Part shown: positions 11,441 to 21,899 of the stretch, piece by piece
How the letters are laid out: each line of letters opens with the position of its first letter
How positions within the stretch are numbered: the stretch's first letter is position 1
From: Pleurodeles waltl
Lineage: Eukaryota > Chordata > Amphibia > Caudata > Salamandridae
Length of the DNA: 64,000 bases
NCBI RefSeq assembly: GCF_031143425.1
Contig: NC_090448.1
Span: 330,038,177 to 330,102,176, forward strand
Reading direction: 5' to 3'
Translations under genes and position numbers: made by a program
Notes under the pieces: generated by a model
Told to the model about the DNA's origin: nothing
Seen by the model: the letters and a program-made list of their open reading frames with translations, nothing else
The model's database searches: none

Positions 11441-12080
11441 AAGAACTGGATGGGAATGATGGGGGTGCACTGGCAAGCTGGAGACTAGTGCTTCTACAGA
11501 TCAGCATGTTACGTTCCCCCTGTAGTTTTTAGAGTGATGGCTTTCTTTTAGGAATACGCCTACCAGCCCTTTTTGCATATAAGAGGCATTCGTAAGCAGG
11601 CACAAAAATTAAAGTACAAGACGTAAGCACAGCAGAAATGTCATGTAGGTAAATAACTGAATTCTCAAGTTGGTCCACAAAAATGAAGATGGTTTATTAT
11701 ACAAGAATAGTGGGTGGATTCATGCACTGCAAAAAGCACAATGACTGACCAGCCGGAAAATGCTCCACATAAAGAAGCAGCTATTTGTTTTACATTTGAG
11801 ATTTATTTGCACTGCATTCAGTTTTTAATCTTGGGGAGTCAAATGTATGTACGTTTCCAAAAATGCTTCTGTTAATACTCTGCTTTAGGTTATCTTTACA
11901 CTGTAACCTGTTTGCTTGTAAGTTCTTATTTCTGATATTGTCCTGCTCTTTCCATTGGTAAATGATATGTATCCATGATATAATATGGGCTACCCAATTG
12001 CTTCAAGTTCCAGCTAAATGGTTTATTTGGAGGGGTGGGTGGAGGCTGAAGATGTTGGACAGAAAAGTGGATAGTGAGAT
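11441..12080 (+). other. APEH giant intron before the Gypsy element
   Basis: AT-rich non-coding sequence. No recognised element, and no clear target duplication for the Gypsy LTR that follows. Confidence 0.4.
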
Positions 12081-12288
12081 TGTGGTGATTGGACACAAGC
12101 AGACAATGAGGAGAACATGTAGGTAAGATTCTTTGTCAAAGGAGCTGCCACAGAACATGTCTGCGCCAACAGCTTCCAGCAACTGACACGGAACGCACCA
12201 ACATTCCACATTACCTAAATGCAATCCAACAACCCCTCCCCCCTTCACACGCACTTTCTAACACATAACAGTAACACTGAACATTACA
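12081..12288 (-). repeat. Gypsy 3' LTR
   Basis: On the minus strand it begins TGTAATGTTCAGTG and ends ATCACCACA. It aligns over its whole length with 19318-19517, with scattered substitutions and small indels, so the copies have diverged for a long time. The purine tract immediately upstream marks it as the 3' copy. Confidence 0.75.
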
Positions 12289-12304
12289 TCACTTTTCCCC
12301 TTGG
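12289..12304 (-). other. Polypurine tract of the Gypsy element
   Basis: Purine run CCAAGGGGAAAAGTGA on the minus strand, abutting the 3' LTR. It fits the plus-strand primer of reverse transcription. Confidence 0.6.
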
Positions 12305-12307
12305 AAT

Positions 12308-12310
<3 letters not shown>

Positions 12311-12350
<40 letters not shown>

Positions 12351-12364
12351 TACATATATATATA
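12311..12364. repeat. (AT)n microsatellite
   Basis: About 54 bases of alternating A and T, interrupted once by GATAC, just inside the Gypsy 3' LTR. Confidence 0.95.
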
Positions 12365-13077
12365 ATTTTTCTTTTTTCAAACAACTTAAAAAATAATAAC
12401 ACACCTATGTAATAATGGATAAGCATAAATGAGAAGAACCATGCACTAAACTGTACAAGGTACACATCTTAATAATCAGTTAAGCAGTAGATAATAAGCA
12501 ATACCCTGGAAATAAGAAAAATGGTGGCCACCCAAGATCATAAACCACTGGTTACTCCTGTAACTTAAGGGATACCTGCTTGGAGCGGCCCCTCCTGTGG
12601 ATAGTGGGACTAAAACTCGATATGGGTGCAGAGTAACTGTGGAGTTAATAACTTTATCAGGTAAAGAGGGTTTGGGTTCCACCAGTTACAGCAGTTGACA
12701 GATGGCAGGATCACTAACCTTCCCCCCCTTTCTTTTTTATATAGACCCCTTTCCTGATACGAATTACGTCACCAACACCAGCTTTAACTTTGTTTACCCG
12801 GTCGCGTTCATCAAAGGATTTCTTTTGTTTAAATGTGGCTTCAGCAACTTTTTTCTGGACCTTTTCATATTATCCATCCAACTGAATTTAATCCATCTGC
12901 TTATCCAGTTTGGGCATACTTTGATGGTTGGCTTCCTCCCTCTCAACAACTCAAACGGGGACACCTGTGTGGTTGAGTGTGAACTGGTTCAATTAAACCA
13001 TAGCATGGAACAAACAGCATTTAAAACAACACACCTTTTGGCTATAGCCCACTGAACACACTGAGCGAAATCCCTAT

Positions 13078-13560
13078 TCATTCCTTCCACCTGCCCATTG
13101 GATTGGGGGTGGTAAAGTAATGTCCTGAGATGCTTACATCACCCACTTGTAGAAACACATCTACTTCTCCATTCAAAAATTGGACTCCTTTCTCTGAAAT
13201 TAGGAATTTGGGGAATCCCTCCCAGAGAAAAATCTCTTCTGGAAACTCTGTCATGGCCTTAGCATTAAGTTTTGACACAAACCTTACTTCAGGCCATTTA
13301 GAGTAGAGGTCAACTGCAACCATAGCGTAATTGACTCTGCAAATTATTGAATAGACCAACCAAATTGATCCCAATCTTCTCCCAAGCCCTGGTAGGACAC
13401 TCAGTTGGCCAAAGTGGTGGTTTTCTCACTACAAAACTTTACTCAGCACACAAGACCCACCCGCCCTCAAAAAGATCTACATCTTTATCCATGGGTAGCC
13501 ACCACAACGTCTGTTCTAACCTGCATTTGGTGAATATCCTCCCCAAACGACCTTTATGAG
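13078..13560 (-). pseudogene. Gypsy integrase fragment
   Basis: Read on the minus strand, a degenerate HHCC-type zinc-binding region (about 13560-13440, with KCRLEQTLWWLPMDKDVDLF) is followed by the catalytic core start VDLYSKWPE. A GVQF block follows in which the second catalytic Asp has been lost (SEKGVQF where SDNGxQF is expected). Further minus-strand sequence to about 12950 keeps an SPFELLRGRKP motif, the usual C-terminal integrase segment of Gypsy elements. Frameshifts separate the parts, so it cannot be active. Confidence 0.75.
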
Positions 13561-14151
13561 CAATCTTGATTAACTTTCGTCTGAACCCCAATCCCCCCCC
13601 CTCCCCCGCTGTGGTACCAACTTACCGCTTCTACTTAATAGTCCATCTTCCATAGTAAGATCACCATGAACTTTCCAAAAAGGTTGATAAGGGCTTTCCA
13701 GGAATTTCTCTGTAGGCCAGCCCCATCTTGCATAACCAATTTAAGAACCTCATCTTCACTCATTTCTTACTTCCACTCATCCTCAGACACTGCACGTCTC
13801 TTTTAAATCCAAAGCTGCAGCCTGACAGTTTTCGTCCAACGTTTCATCTCCATTATCCCTACCATCATCTGTCGAGGCAAACCTAGAAAGGTAATCAGCT
13901 TGGACCTTCTTGGCCCCCAGAATGTGTACCACGTCGTACTGAAACTGTAGCAGTTTTGTGGTCAGTCTTGAAAAATTCTAGGGTTCTGGGCTTTGATTTT
14001 GTTCTTTGATTTTATCACCTGTCAGGATCTCAACCAGTTGTATATGGTAGGTAAAAATAGTGAATTTTGTTTCCTAAATGTATGCTTTGAATTTTTGTTT
14101 CGCCTACCAGCACGCCAGCAGTTCTCTTTCAATAGTTGAATAGTGGGTATC

Positions 14152-14457
14152 CTACTCTCTCAGCACTCTTGAAGCATAACAAATGGTATTTTCAACTTCG
14201 CCATCAAATTGGTTGACTACTGCTCTCAGCCCATGATTGCATGCATCCATCATAGCACAGCACTGTATCCTTGTGTCAAATGGTCTCAAGACCTTAGAGC
14301 TAGCTAATTGGGTTAAGAAACACTTAAAGGACTCCTGGCACGTAGTGTCATACTTGAAAGCTACGTTCTTCTTCAAAAGAACAGACAGAGGTCTTCTATG
14401 AGATGCATCATCATGAATGAACCAAGAATGAAATTCACATATACCCATAAATGACAA
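14152..14457 (-). pseudogene. Gypsy RNase H fragment
   Basis: Follows the reverse transcriptase on the minus strand. It shows the connection region (FMGICEFHSWFIHD, PLSVLLKK) and the RNase H start MDACNHGLRAVVNQFDG then CYASRVL. This matches the Gypsy pattern in which an Asp-rich strand is followed by a Tyr-Ala-Ser-Arg motif. Confidence 0.75.
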
Positions 14458-15240
14458 GACTAGACCTATCCACAGACGGTTGTGCTTCAGTGATAGTGTT
14501 AACTAATCCTGTTAACAGCTCAGTACCTTTCCCAGAGACAATGTGTCCTAGATTCTCAACCCTAGTCTTACAAATGTTGCATTTCTCTCTCTTCAATACA
14601 GTCCCTTTCTGCTGTAGGATGGTCAACACCTGATCCAGAATAGTCTCATGTTCCTGCCTTATTGCTGCAAATATTAGTATGTCATCCTGAAAGCCAGCAA
14701 CCCCTTTCATGTCGTTGAGTAGTTGGTATATTATTCTTTGGAAGATGGACGCCACCGAGGCTAGCCCAAACGTCAACATGCAATACTGGAAAATCCCTAT
14801 AGACAACACTAAAGCTGTGTAATGTCTTGAATCTGGTTCTAATACAACCTAATGATAGGCTGAGACTAAATCAAGTTCAGTGAACCACCTCGCACCTTTC
14901 ACCAAAGCTATGAGATCAGAAATGCTCAGAAAGAGGTAGAAGTTGACCCAAATGGCCTTGTTAAGGCTGCGTAAGTCCATGCAAACCATCAGATCTCTGT
15001 TTCTCTTCCATGCCACTACAAGAGGGGATAACCACAAGGACTATTCTGTGGGGTTGATTATACCATTATTACATCAGTTTATTAATTCCTTCTCAAGGTC
15101 CTTTCTAACTGAAGTCAGACACTGCACATTTTTTGCTTTACTGGTATAGACCCCTCCTGCACCTTAATCTTGTGTTTGAAACCCAGCTTATCAGTGAATA
15201 CAGCAGGAAACCTGGTAATTATTTTGCTTACTAGGCTCTT
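14435..15240 (-). pseudogene. Gypsy reverse transcriptase
   Basis: Two minus-strand frames carry consecutive RT blocks. 15037-14849 has MDLRSLNKAIW and FTELDLVSAYH, which includes the first catalytic Asp. 14809-14435 has LTFGLASVASIFQR and FQDDILIFA, the YVDDI box with Tyr-Val changed to Phe-Gln, then KCNICKTRVENLGHIVSGKG. Upstream, 15240-15100 keeps the lead-in FPAVFTDKLGFKHKI. Frameshifts and stops separate the blocks. A 999-bp transposon at 15259 cuts the element just before RT. Confidence 0.85.
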
Positions 15241-15551
15241 CCCTGATTCAGACACTTGGGCCCTCATTACGACTTCGGCTGTCTTTTCGTAAGACCACTT
15301 AAGCTGGGGGTGCTGAAAGACTGCCCTATTACGACTGGTCTAGGAATTATGACCGAAATCAGGTGGAATTCAGTCACTAGTTGTGCTGGCGGTCGGCTAT
15401 GGGGAGGCAGTTCCACTGCCGGCACCGCCACGCCACGCCAAAAGGATGCTGCATGCTGTATTACGACTCGTAATACGACGTGGCGTGTCCTGATGGCGGG
15501 GTGCTGCAGGCAGTGGAAGCTCCAGGTCCCATCACCTCCCAGACAAACTCC

Positions 15552-15619
15552 TTGATGGACGAGGTAATTGGATTGTCTAATGGGGGTGTACGAGGTAATT
15601 GGATTGTCTAATGGGGTGT
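15552..15619. repeat. 31-bp tandem duplication at the start of the GT-rich core
   Basis: The unit GAGGTAATTGGATTGTCTAA followed by TGGGG(G)TGT occurs twice in a row, differing by one or two bases. It marks the border between the unique arm and the minisatellite. Confidence 0.8.
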
Positions 15620-16075
15620 GTGTGTGGTGGGGGTGTATGTGTGCGAGTCCATGTGTGAATGTTGTGAATGCGGGGGGGGAGTGTTTGTGGGTGCGTTTCG
15701 GCCTGTGTGAGTGATTGTGGATGGGGTAAGGGGCATGTGTTAGTTTGGATGGGGGTGTGAGTGTTTGTGGATGGGGTGAGTGTTTGTGTGAGTGAATGGG
15801 GAGAGCGGGTGCATGTGTGTCAGCGGACGGGGAGAACAGGTGAATGAGTGTATGCAGTGCAAGGGGGCGAGGGGTGTGAATGTATGTATGTTCTGGAGGG
15901 GGAAGGGGTGTGAATGTAGGTTTGCGCTGGAGGGGGAGGGAGGAGTGAGTGAGTGCGTGAGTGCGGTGTTTGTGTATGTTTGTGTGAATGGGGGTGTATG
16001 ATGTGAGTGTGTGCGTGTTTGTGTGTGGGAGTATGTGGGTGCATGTGTGAGGGTATGTGGATGTGTGTGCGAGTG
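15590..16075. repeat. G/T-rich minisatellite
   Basis: About 490 bases built from variants of GTGTGTG, GAGTGTGTG and GGGGTGTGAGTG, almost free of C on the + strand. It lies inside the miniature transposon. Confidence 0.9.
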
Positions 16076-16076
16076 T

Positions 16077-16114
16077 ATCCTGGCGACAGGAATGCTTATT
16101 CCTGTCACCAGGAT
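16077..16114. repeat. Short perfect-loop hairpin
   Basis: ATCCTGGCGACAGGAAT, loop GCTT, then ATTCCTGTCACCAGGAT: a 17-base stem with one mismatch and a 4-base loop, directly after the minisatellite. Probably part of the transposon's subterminal structure. Confidence 0.8.
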
Positions 16115-16289
16115 GCAAGGCCTCCAGCCCTGCGGACCACAGAAAAGAGGTGGAGCGGGCAGAGTATCAGTGGTTTGGCTTCAACCAAACTGCCAAACTC
16201 GTAATTTGCCAGTCTTCACCACCGACCCATCGGACCGCCAGCATTGTAATGAGGGCCTTGATCTTTAGTACCAGGTCTCAGAACAATTT

Positions 16290-16600
16290 TTAATAGACCT
16301 TGATGAAACCAACCCAGAATACACAATCCTTTGATCGCCACAGAGACATTTCCAAAAATCTTTCTGTTCTTGAAAACCAAAGCACCCCCAAAGTGTCCTG
16401 ATAATTCAATGTGGCTTCTTCATAGAGTGGTGCAGTCTGAGGGTTCAAGGATTTAACCTGGCCATAGGTCATTGAACACTTCTTGAATTATCATTGTAAT
16501 TCTAGCATCAAAGTCAACTAATAGCCTAACTGATCTATTACCCACAAGCACTTTGGCATATGGGTCTACGCAATCAGCAGAATCACTAGTGCAGACATCC
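16290..16600 (-). pseudogene. Gypsy protease fragment
   Basis: Minus-strand blocks between gag and the nested transposon show an aspartic-protease-like sequence, LVGNRSVRLLVDFDARITMI, at about 16545-16480. The active-site triad DTG has decayed to DFD. A degenerate tail continues in another frame to about 16290. Confidence 0.55.
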
Positions 16601-16667
16601 TCGCCAACCACCAAAACCATGTCTTGGAGGTATTTCTGTAGCTTTTCTAAGTGACATCTTAATCTTC

Positions 16668-17403
16668 CTAACCTAGATTGGCTACAACATTGCTCCCTTT
16701 ACCGGACTGTTTTATTTGACTTTGGCACACCTTAGCAAAATGACCTAATTTGTTAGTTTCTGCAAATAAAATTTTTAGCTGCCCATTGTTTGCAAGACTT
16801 AAAATGTGGCACATTGCCACACCTGTAACAGACATTACATTGTTTAATGAACCCCTTTGAGATTCTGGCAGCGTCCTTAGAATGTGCATATTCTTTCGAT
16901 GTATTTTTGTTTCGCAGGCATACATTCTCCACAACATCAGTTTTATTCTTCTCCAGCTCCTTCACAGAAATCTGTGACGTTTCAATACTTTTGGCAATCC
17001 TCAACATCCCTTCAAAGGAAGGATTGTTAAGGTCTTGTTCATGCAATGGCAGATAAAATGATCATGAACTAGTTGATCAGTAAAAGTTTAAAAGGTGCAA
17101 TCTGCGAGCAACCTTTTAAGTGCTGAGACATAAATGTCTACATTTTCCCCACAAAGTTGCTTTCCCATGAGGAACTTGTCGCAACACAACAATGCTTGGT
17201 TGAACATTGAAACGCCTCTCAAGTAGTTTTGATAGTTTCAGGGCTCTCATCAACTGGTTCTTCCTCTGCCTCTTCTGTTTCGGGGAGACATTTGAAAATT
17301 GCACAACCTTCAAACCCCAGTGAATGTAGAAGTAACAAATTTTTTCTTTCATGACAGAACCTTGAAGCTCATATTGCTCCCAAGTATGTTTAAAAGGCAT
17401 CAA
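16668..17403 (-). pseudogene. Gypsy gag with zinc knuckle
   Basis: Two overlapping minus-strand frames. 17403-17116 covers a capsid-like part (MPFKHTWEQYELQG, then basic sequence). 17046-16668 contains a nucleocapsid knuckle CYRCGNVPHFKSC at about 16830-16792, one residue shorter than the canonical C-x2-C-x4-H-x4-C. Position directly upstream of the protease fits gag. It is broken by frameshifts. Confidence 0.7.
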
Positions 17404-17753
17404 ACCATTTCCTCCAAATTACCAGTAATTCTCCTATACATTATACAAATGCTAGTGGAGGGTTTAACAACTGAATGGTGAATGCAAAATTTATAAGTCT
17501 TTTATGTTAATGTATGCTCAAAGATCAGATTGTCCACATGACCCACAATGTCCACAGAACAAATGTGTATCACACTCAGCTTGACACGTAAAATTGAGCA
17601 AAAGTTTGCATATCCCAGTGCCATCAAATATTTATTAGAAGATATTATATGTCACATAACAGAGTATCGCAGTTAGTCACACAAAGATTCACAAGACTGA
17701 TTAATGCAATGTCTGGTATTTAGCCCGAGTGACTGGCACCGTCAATGAAAAGT

Positions 17754-17960
17754 GTGTGCATCACCGTGAAAGTGGACCCATTATATACAATACCAAACCA
17801 TGCCAGGCAAAGACTGTATCAATCACACTGTAGAATTGTTATGTACTTAAATGTTGCTGGTATTCCTTAAAGTATGCGCATCACTATAGAATTGTTCAGT
17901 ACTTAAATGTTGACATTGCAGAGTGTATGTATCACTGTGGCGGTGCAATTGTGACACACA
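17754..17960. repeat. Degenerate tandem repeat, about 50-70-bp unit
   Basis: A motif of the type (G)TATCAATCACTGTAGAATTG recurs at about 17754, 17822, 17880 and 17929. The two middle units share TAGAATTGTT...GTACTTAAATGTTG almost exactly. Confidence 0.65.
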
Positions 17961-18175
17961 GTGTCCAAAAATGCAGGATGTGAGAGGCGCACTATTGCCT
18001 CTAACTGCTTCCTTGAAACCACACTGTGATTTGATGGAGGCACACCTTTTGCTGGAAGAGTTCCCATTCTAAAATGGCTCTAAGTGAAAACGTTTCTCCA
18101 AAGTTAAACTGGCTTCACCTTTACTAGCCAGTTTGCTAATGCGCCTTGGTATGCTGCAAGGCTGTACTGGGACAA

Positions 18176-18325
18176 ATTCCAAACAATGATGGCTGCACAT
18201 ACGTAGCACACACTGACTTAATTGGAGTACACGTCGGAACTATGAGAACGATTCCAAACAAAAATGGCCACACAGATGTTGGATACGCTGACGTAATTGG
18301 AAGCGCATGTTGGAACTGCACTGGC
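18176..18325. repeat. Two-copy tandem repeat, about 75-bp unit
   Basis: Both units begin ATTCCAAACAA, continue ATGGCYRCACA, then GACNTAATTGGA, and end with GGAACT. The similarity is about 75 percent by eye. Confidence 0.75.
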
Positions 18326-18348
18326 CTAATTGATGCACTCGTTGGGAC

Positions 18349-19061
18349 TTAGGACCACATGTACAAAGCATTGGCCCGTTTGCGACTAGAAAAATGCTTT
18401 TTGTGGTGTACAATGCCCAAATTGTGAAACAGTAACTTGTTACTCAATCGCAATTTGAGTTTTGCGATTTGATATTAGGAAGGGGCGTGTTCAGGGCATC
18501 CCTTCCTAATACCGAATCTGAATGGTATTTATGATTGTTTTGTGACCGTAAATGCAGTCGCTAAACAATCGCAGTAAACACCAATTTCAAATTGGTGTCA
18601 ACTCATTCACAAACGGAGGGGGTTCCCACAGAACCCCTTCCCCTTTATGAATGGTAGCGAAAATATTTTTTCAGAGCTGGAAAAAATGAAAAGAAAATTT
18701 AATTTTCTTTTTTAAATACATCTGTTTTCCTTTAAGCGAAACGGGCTGCATTTAAAAAAAAAAAAAAAATTTAAAAAATAAGCGAAAAAAAAAAAACGTC
18801 TTTATTTATAAAGCAGTATAAGACATGTTGGTTTGCTGTCCCTAGCAGGCCACCATCCCTGTGTGTGCGGCAATTCCCAATAGGGTCACAAATTGGGACC
18901 TACCTCATAAATATTGATGAGGTAGGTCATTTGTGACCCCATTGGGAATCTCAGTGTACTTAACACTGTTGTATGTTTTGTTTTTTTATGACTCGCAGTT
19001 TGCGATTCCCAAACGGATCGCAGATCAAGTCACAAAACAAAAAGTCGTACGTCTGGCCTTA
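18349..19061. mobile_element. PIF/Harbinger-type MITE in the Gypsy leader
   Basis: The element spans 18352-19058. Its ends are imperfect inverted repeats (GGACCACATGTACAAAG... and, on the other strand, GGCCAGACGTACGACTTTT), and it is flanked by TTA on both sides (18349-18351, 19059-19061). This is the TWA-type 3-bp duplication of Harbinger elements. A second internal inverted pair, GCGATTCCCAAAC-like near the right end and TTTGCGAC near the left, extends the similarity of the arms. It has long A-runs and no transposase, so it is non-autonomous. It sits between the Gypsy 5' LTR and gag and therefore inserted after the Gypsy. Confidence 0.8.
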
Positions 19062-19317
19062 AATTGCTACCATTTTCATCCACAATATCAGGCAATTTGC
19101 GTCAAACCCCACATTCCTAAAGCTAGAGGATATGCCAGTGTGACGGGGCTGCCAGTTACAGAAAAATTGGACCCTGTCAATGATGCTGACTGAACAGTGC
19201 AAAGCTGCTTATAATATAAATAGACTTGCAGTTATGAAGACTGTTCAGTGTCAATTGATCGGCCCAGCATGGTATCCTCATGGCAGCTCCTGCTTCAACT
19301 CATCCTCAATAAAAAGT

Positions 19318-19517
19318 TGTGGTGATCAGACACACGCAGACAATGACAATGAGAAAATGCAGGTAAGTTATTTGACAAAGGAGCTACCACAGATACCTTC
19401 CTGTCAGCGCGAACAGCTTCCAGCAACTGACAAGGAATGCACCAACATTCCACATTACCATCACTCATTCCAACAGCACTCACATTCTAACACATAGCAG
19501 ATACACTGAACATTACA
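19318..19517 (-). repeat. Gypsy 5' LTR
   Basis: Partner of 12081-12288. The shared landmarks include AACAGCTTCCAGCAACTGAC, CACCAACATTCCACATTACC, and the terminal CACTGAACATTACA. No convincing tRNA-like primer site follows on the minus strand. Confidence 0.75.
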
Positions 19518-19742
19518 GCATTATGATCCAGAAGTTTAATTTCACAATTTATTTCCTTGAAAAGTTATTGAGTACATGAAGCATGCACAAGTACAGAGAA
19601 AGTCAAATTTAAACTTGAGTTTGATTATGGTCTATGCTGTTATGAGGAAGAATTGAGGTGGACAGACTGAGGGAGGGGTGCTCTTTATCAGTTGACTATC
19701 TGTACATTTTGATTCATGCTTATACTTTCCTGTATATTGTAG

Positions 19743-19834
19743 GCTTTCTGGTCACCTGGTGACACTGGAGTGGTGTTTGCAGGCTGGTGGCATGAGTCTT
19801 TCCGCCTTGGTCTCAAGTACTGCACCAACAGAAG
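19743..19834 (+). CDS. APEH: APEH exon, beta-propeller segment 3
   Basis: Preceded by TTGTAG and followed by GTAAGG. It reads 30 codons plus two bases from phase 0: AFWSPGDTGVVFAGWWHESF, then RLGLKYCTNR, the conserved APEH block with the paired tryptophans. The split Arg codon is completed by the first base of the exon at 42437. The exon lies only 225 bases from the Gypsy 5' LTR on one side and about 440 bases from a LINE 3' end on the other, yet it is intact. The intron on its right is 22.6 kb. Confidence 0.96.
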
Positions 19835-20271
19835 GTAAGGTTGCAGGAGAAATAGCTAACCTTTTATTCAGCAGAGTACTTTAAGTATTTATTTGTTTAT
19901 TACATTCATAATCTAATGGCATGTTTACCCAAAGTGCTGTAGTCAGCAAAACGGAATGCGAAATAGGGTAAGTATTTTTTAGATTGAGGATTGTAAGGTA
20001 ACTCAAGAAGATGGGCTTTCATTAATTTTTAAAACCAAGATATCTATGATGCTAACTTTTTTGGGCTGGAGGTTTATAACGCAGTTCAGGTGTCGAGAGG
20101 GTAAATGAAAGAAAGCAAATGAAATACTTATGGATTTAGAATATATATAAAAAAAACTAAAGTAGCAGGGCAAAGATGTTGAGAGGGAATACGTAATAGA
20201 AGTGGACAACATAAATAAGGTGAAGCCAGTAAGTTGAAACATTTAAAGTCAAGGCAAAGAAAGTGAATATT
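19835..20271 (+). other. APEH intron between exon and LINE 3' end
   Basis: AT-rich, no recognised element. It ends where the poly-A end of the minus-strand LINE begins. Confidence 0.5.
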
Positions 20272-21899
20272 CATTTTTTAAAAATTTGTATTTATTAATT
20301 TTTCCCTTTTACAAAGAGTGACAAATAAAGTGAGCAATTCAACACATACCAATGTTACATCATAACAATCTTTTGGCCGAGTATGCAGGACAGTAGAAAT
20401 CTCACCTCATATCCATCAAATGCACTGTTAGAATTACATAGATTGCACTAAAAAGTCTCATCCATCAATGTAGCACATTACAGGGTATGTCAAGGCATGT
20501 CTCATCTATAGAGTAAACAGGTCATGGTCACCTATTACCAATAGATCACCCCTATACAGTACACTACTTCATCTGTTATCGATTGAGTTTGTGACATAGT
20601 TATCTTACCAAGAGTCAATCGGCTTCACCGTCATGTTACCATATTGTGTCTTTTCTTGTTGCCCTTGAATCCGAATGTAGTTGTAACAAGTAAGATCAAA
20701 AAGTGTTCCCAGAAGTCACATGGGTGGGAGCGTTTTCGTGTATAGCCCTGACCATCCCTCACATAATGTCAGGTCACAGAGCCATCCTCAATTTTTGGCG
20801 AGGGGCCACCGCCCCATCTCATCGCCACTTCCTCAGTATTAGAGCCATGGATGTTAGTTTTCAATATGCTATCTGGACCTCCCGGACATAAACCAGCAGT
20901 ATCACCAGGGGGGTGAGGTGACAAGTGTGATTAGTCATGGCGGACAAGCCAGACCGCATTTTTTTACCAAAAAGCATTTATTGTGGGACATGTCCTCACC
21001 AAAGGAAAGAAAGTCACTTCCAGTGCACCACATCGGGTCTTTTAGTATCAACATTGGAATAATATCTTGCAAGGTCCATTGGGGTGATGTACACTCTATA
21101 CAGATATTTGTAATGTTTAAATCTATACCTACCACTGGAAGATACCTCTTTAGTTTATTGACAGCAGAAACCCCGCTGGCTATCGGTAATGACCTGTCCT
21201 AAATTGCCCTCCCACTCCTGGGGTATTTTACTAAGATCTGAGGATTCGTAGTTCAGTGCAGCTATATATAATCAGGAAATAAGATTGGATGGTCATGGGC
21301 TAGTCAGGAGGAAGGTCAGAATCGAACATTCACAAGGTTCCTCTGGAAACGTGGTAAACAATTGTTTGGCTTCATGCACCAATTTAGCATTGGTAAGCAC
21401 GTCTCCCATACTAGTCGGAGCATCACCTGCCCATTCTGGATAAGTCTGAATTTGTTATTCAGAAATAAGTCACCCATTGTAAGGAGGCGCTTGTTCCACA
21501 ATAATTGTAAAACCCTAGGTTCGGTGTCTAGGAACTCATGATAGTGCTCGATAGGAACATGTTTTGAGTATAGTAATGGGGTATTACATAAGTGGGCGAG
21601 CCTGTTCCATGCTCATATGGTGCAACATAAACTATGAATTTCTTGAGTAGGTCGAGATAATCTGGCAAATGGAACTGCCGGCAGAGGGGTGGTGTTCATT
21701 AAATGCTTCTCTATGACCACGTGGTGAGCGTGCCTGCTTTTATGGAGCTAGTGATGTATATATTGAATTTGTGCCACTAAATAGTAAAGTTCAAAGTTGG
21801 GGGCTGCCATACCACCTTTATTGTATGGCAATTGAAGGGTATTCCAGCAGCTACAAGGTTGTTTACCCTCCCACACCAACCTAATCATAAGTGTCGGGA

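Larger units (their letters stand above)
15256..16260. mobile_element. Miniature DNA transposon with GT-rich core, nested in the Gypsy element
   Basis: The element spans 15259-16257. Its ends form a perfect 12-base inverted repeat (GGCCCTCATTAC ... GTAATGAGGGCC), and it is flanked by TTG on both sides (15256-15258 and 16258-16260), a 3-bp target duplication as in PIF/Harbinger-type elements, though those usually prefer TWA. It interrupts the Gypsy pol between protease and RT, so it arrived later. Its centre (about 15590-16075) is a G/T-rich minisatellite and no transposase is encoded. The internal long minus-strand frame is a by-product of the repeat. Confidence 0.75.
17410..18348 (-). other. 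Gypsy untranslated leader with degenerate tandem repeats
   Basis: No coding blocks. It holds two small tandem arrays, listed separately, and otherwise nothing I recognise. Confidence 0.5.
12081..19517 (-). mobile_element. Gypsy-type LTR retrotransposon (decayed, two LTRs)
   Basis: A minus-strand LTR element of about 7.4 kb inside the APEH intron. Two direct repeats of about 200 bases lie at 12081-12288 and 19318-19517. Between them, in minus-strand order, are gag with a zinc knuckle, protease, reverse transcriptase, RNase H and integrase. The order RT-RNase H-integrase is the Ty3/Gypsy order. A purine tract (AAGGGGAAAAG on the minus strand) sits directly before the 3' LTR. Stops and frameshifts break every domain, so the element is dead. 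Removing two nested miniature transposons (15259-16257 and 18352-19058) leaves about 5.7 kb, a normal Gypsy size. The flanking 5-bp sequences do not match, so the insertion is old or the edges are slightly off. Confidence 0.85.

Noticed and set aside
12702..13055. 117-codon + strand open frame
   Set aside because: Opposite the Gypsy integrase C-terminal region, whose minus-strand motifs are recognisable.
15267..16118. 283-codon minus-strand open frame rich in His, Thr and Pro
   Set aside because: It is the translation of the C/A strand of a G/T minisatellite. Alternative frames of the same stretch are equally open.
19518..19742. Second exon candidate near the Gypsy LTR
   Set aside because: No phase-compatible APEH coding block. 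The exon at 19743 directly continues the one at 5372.
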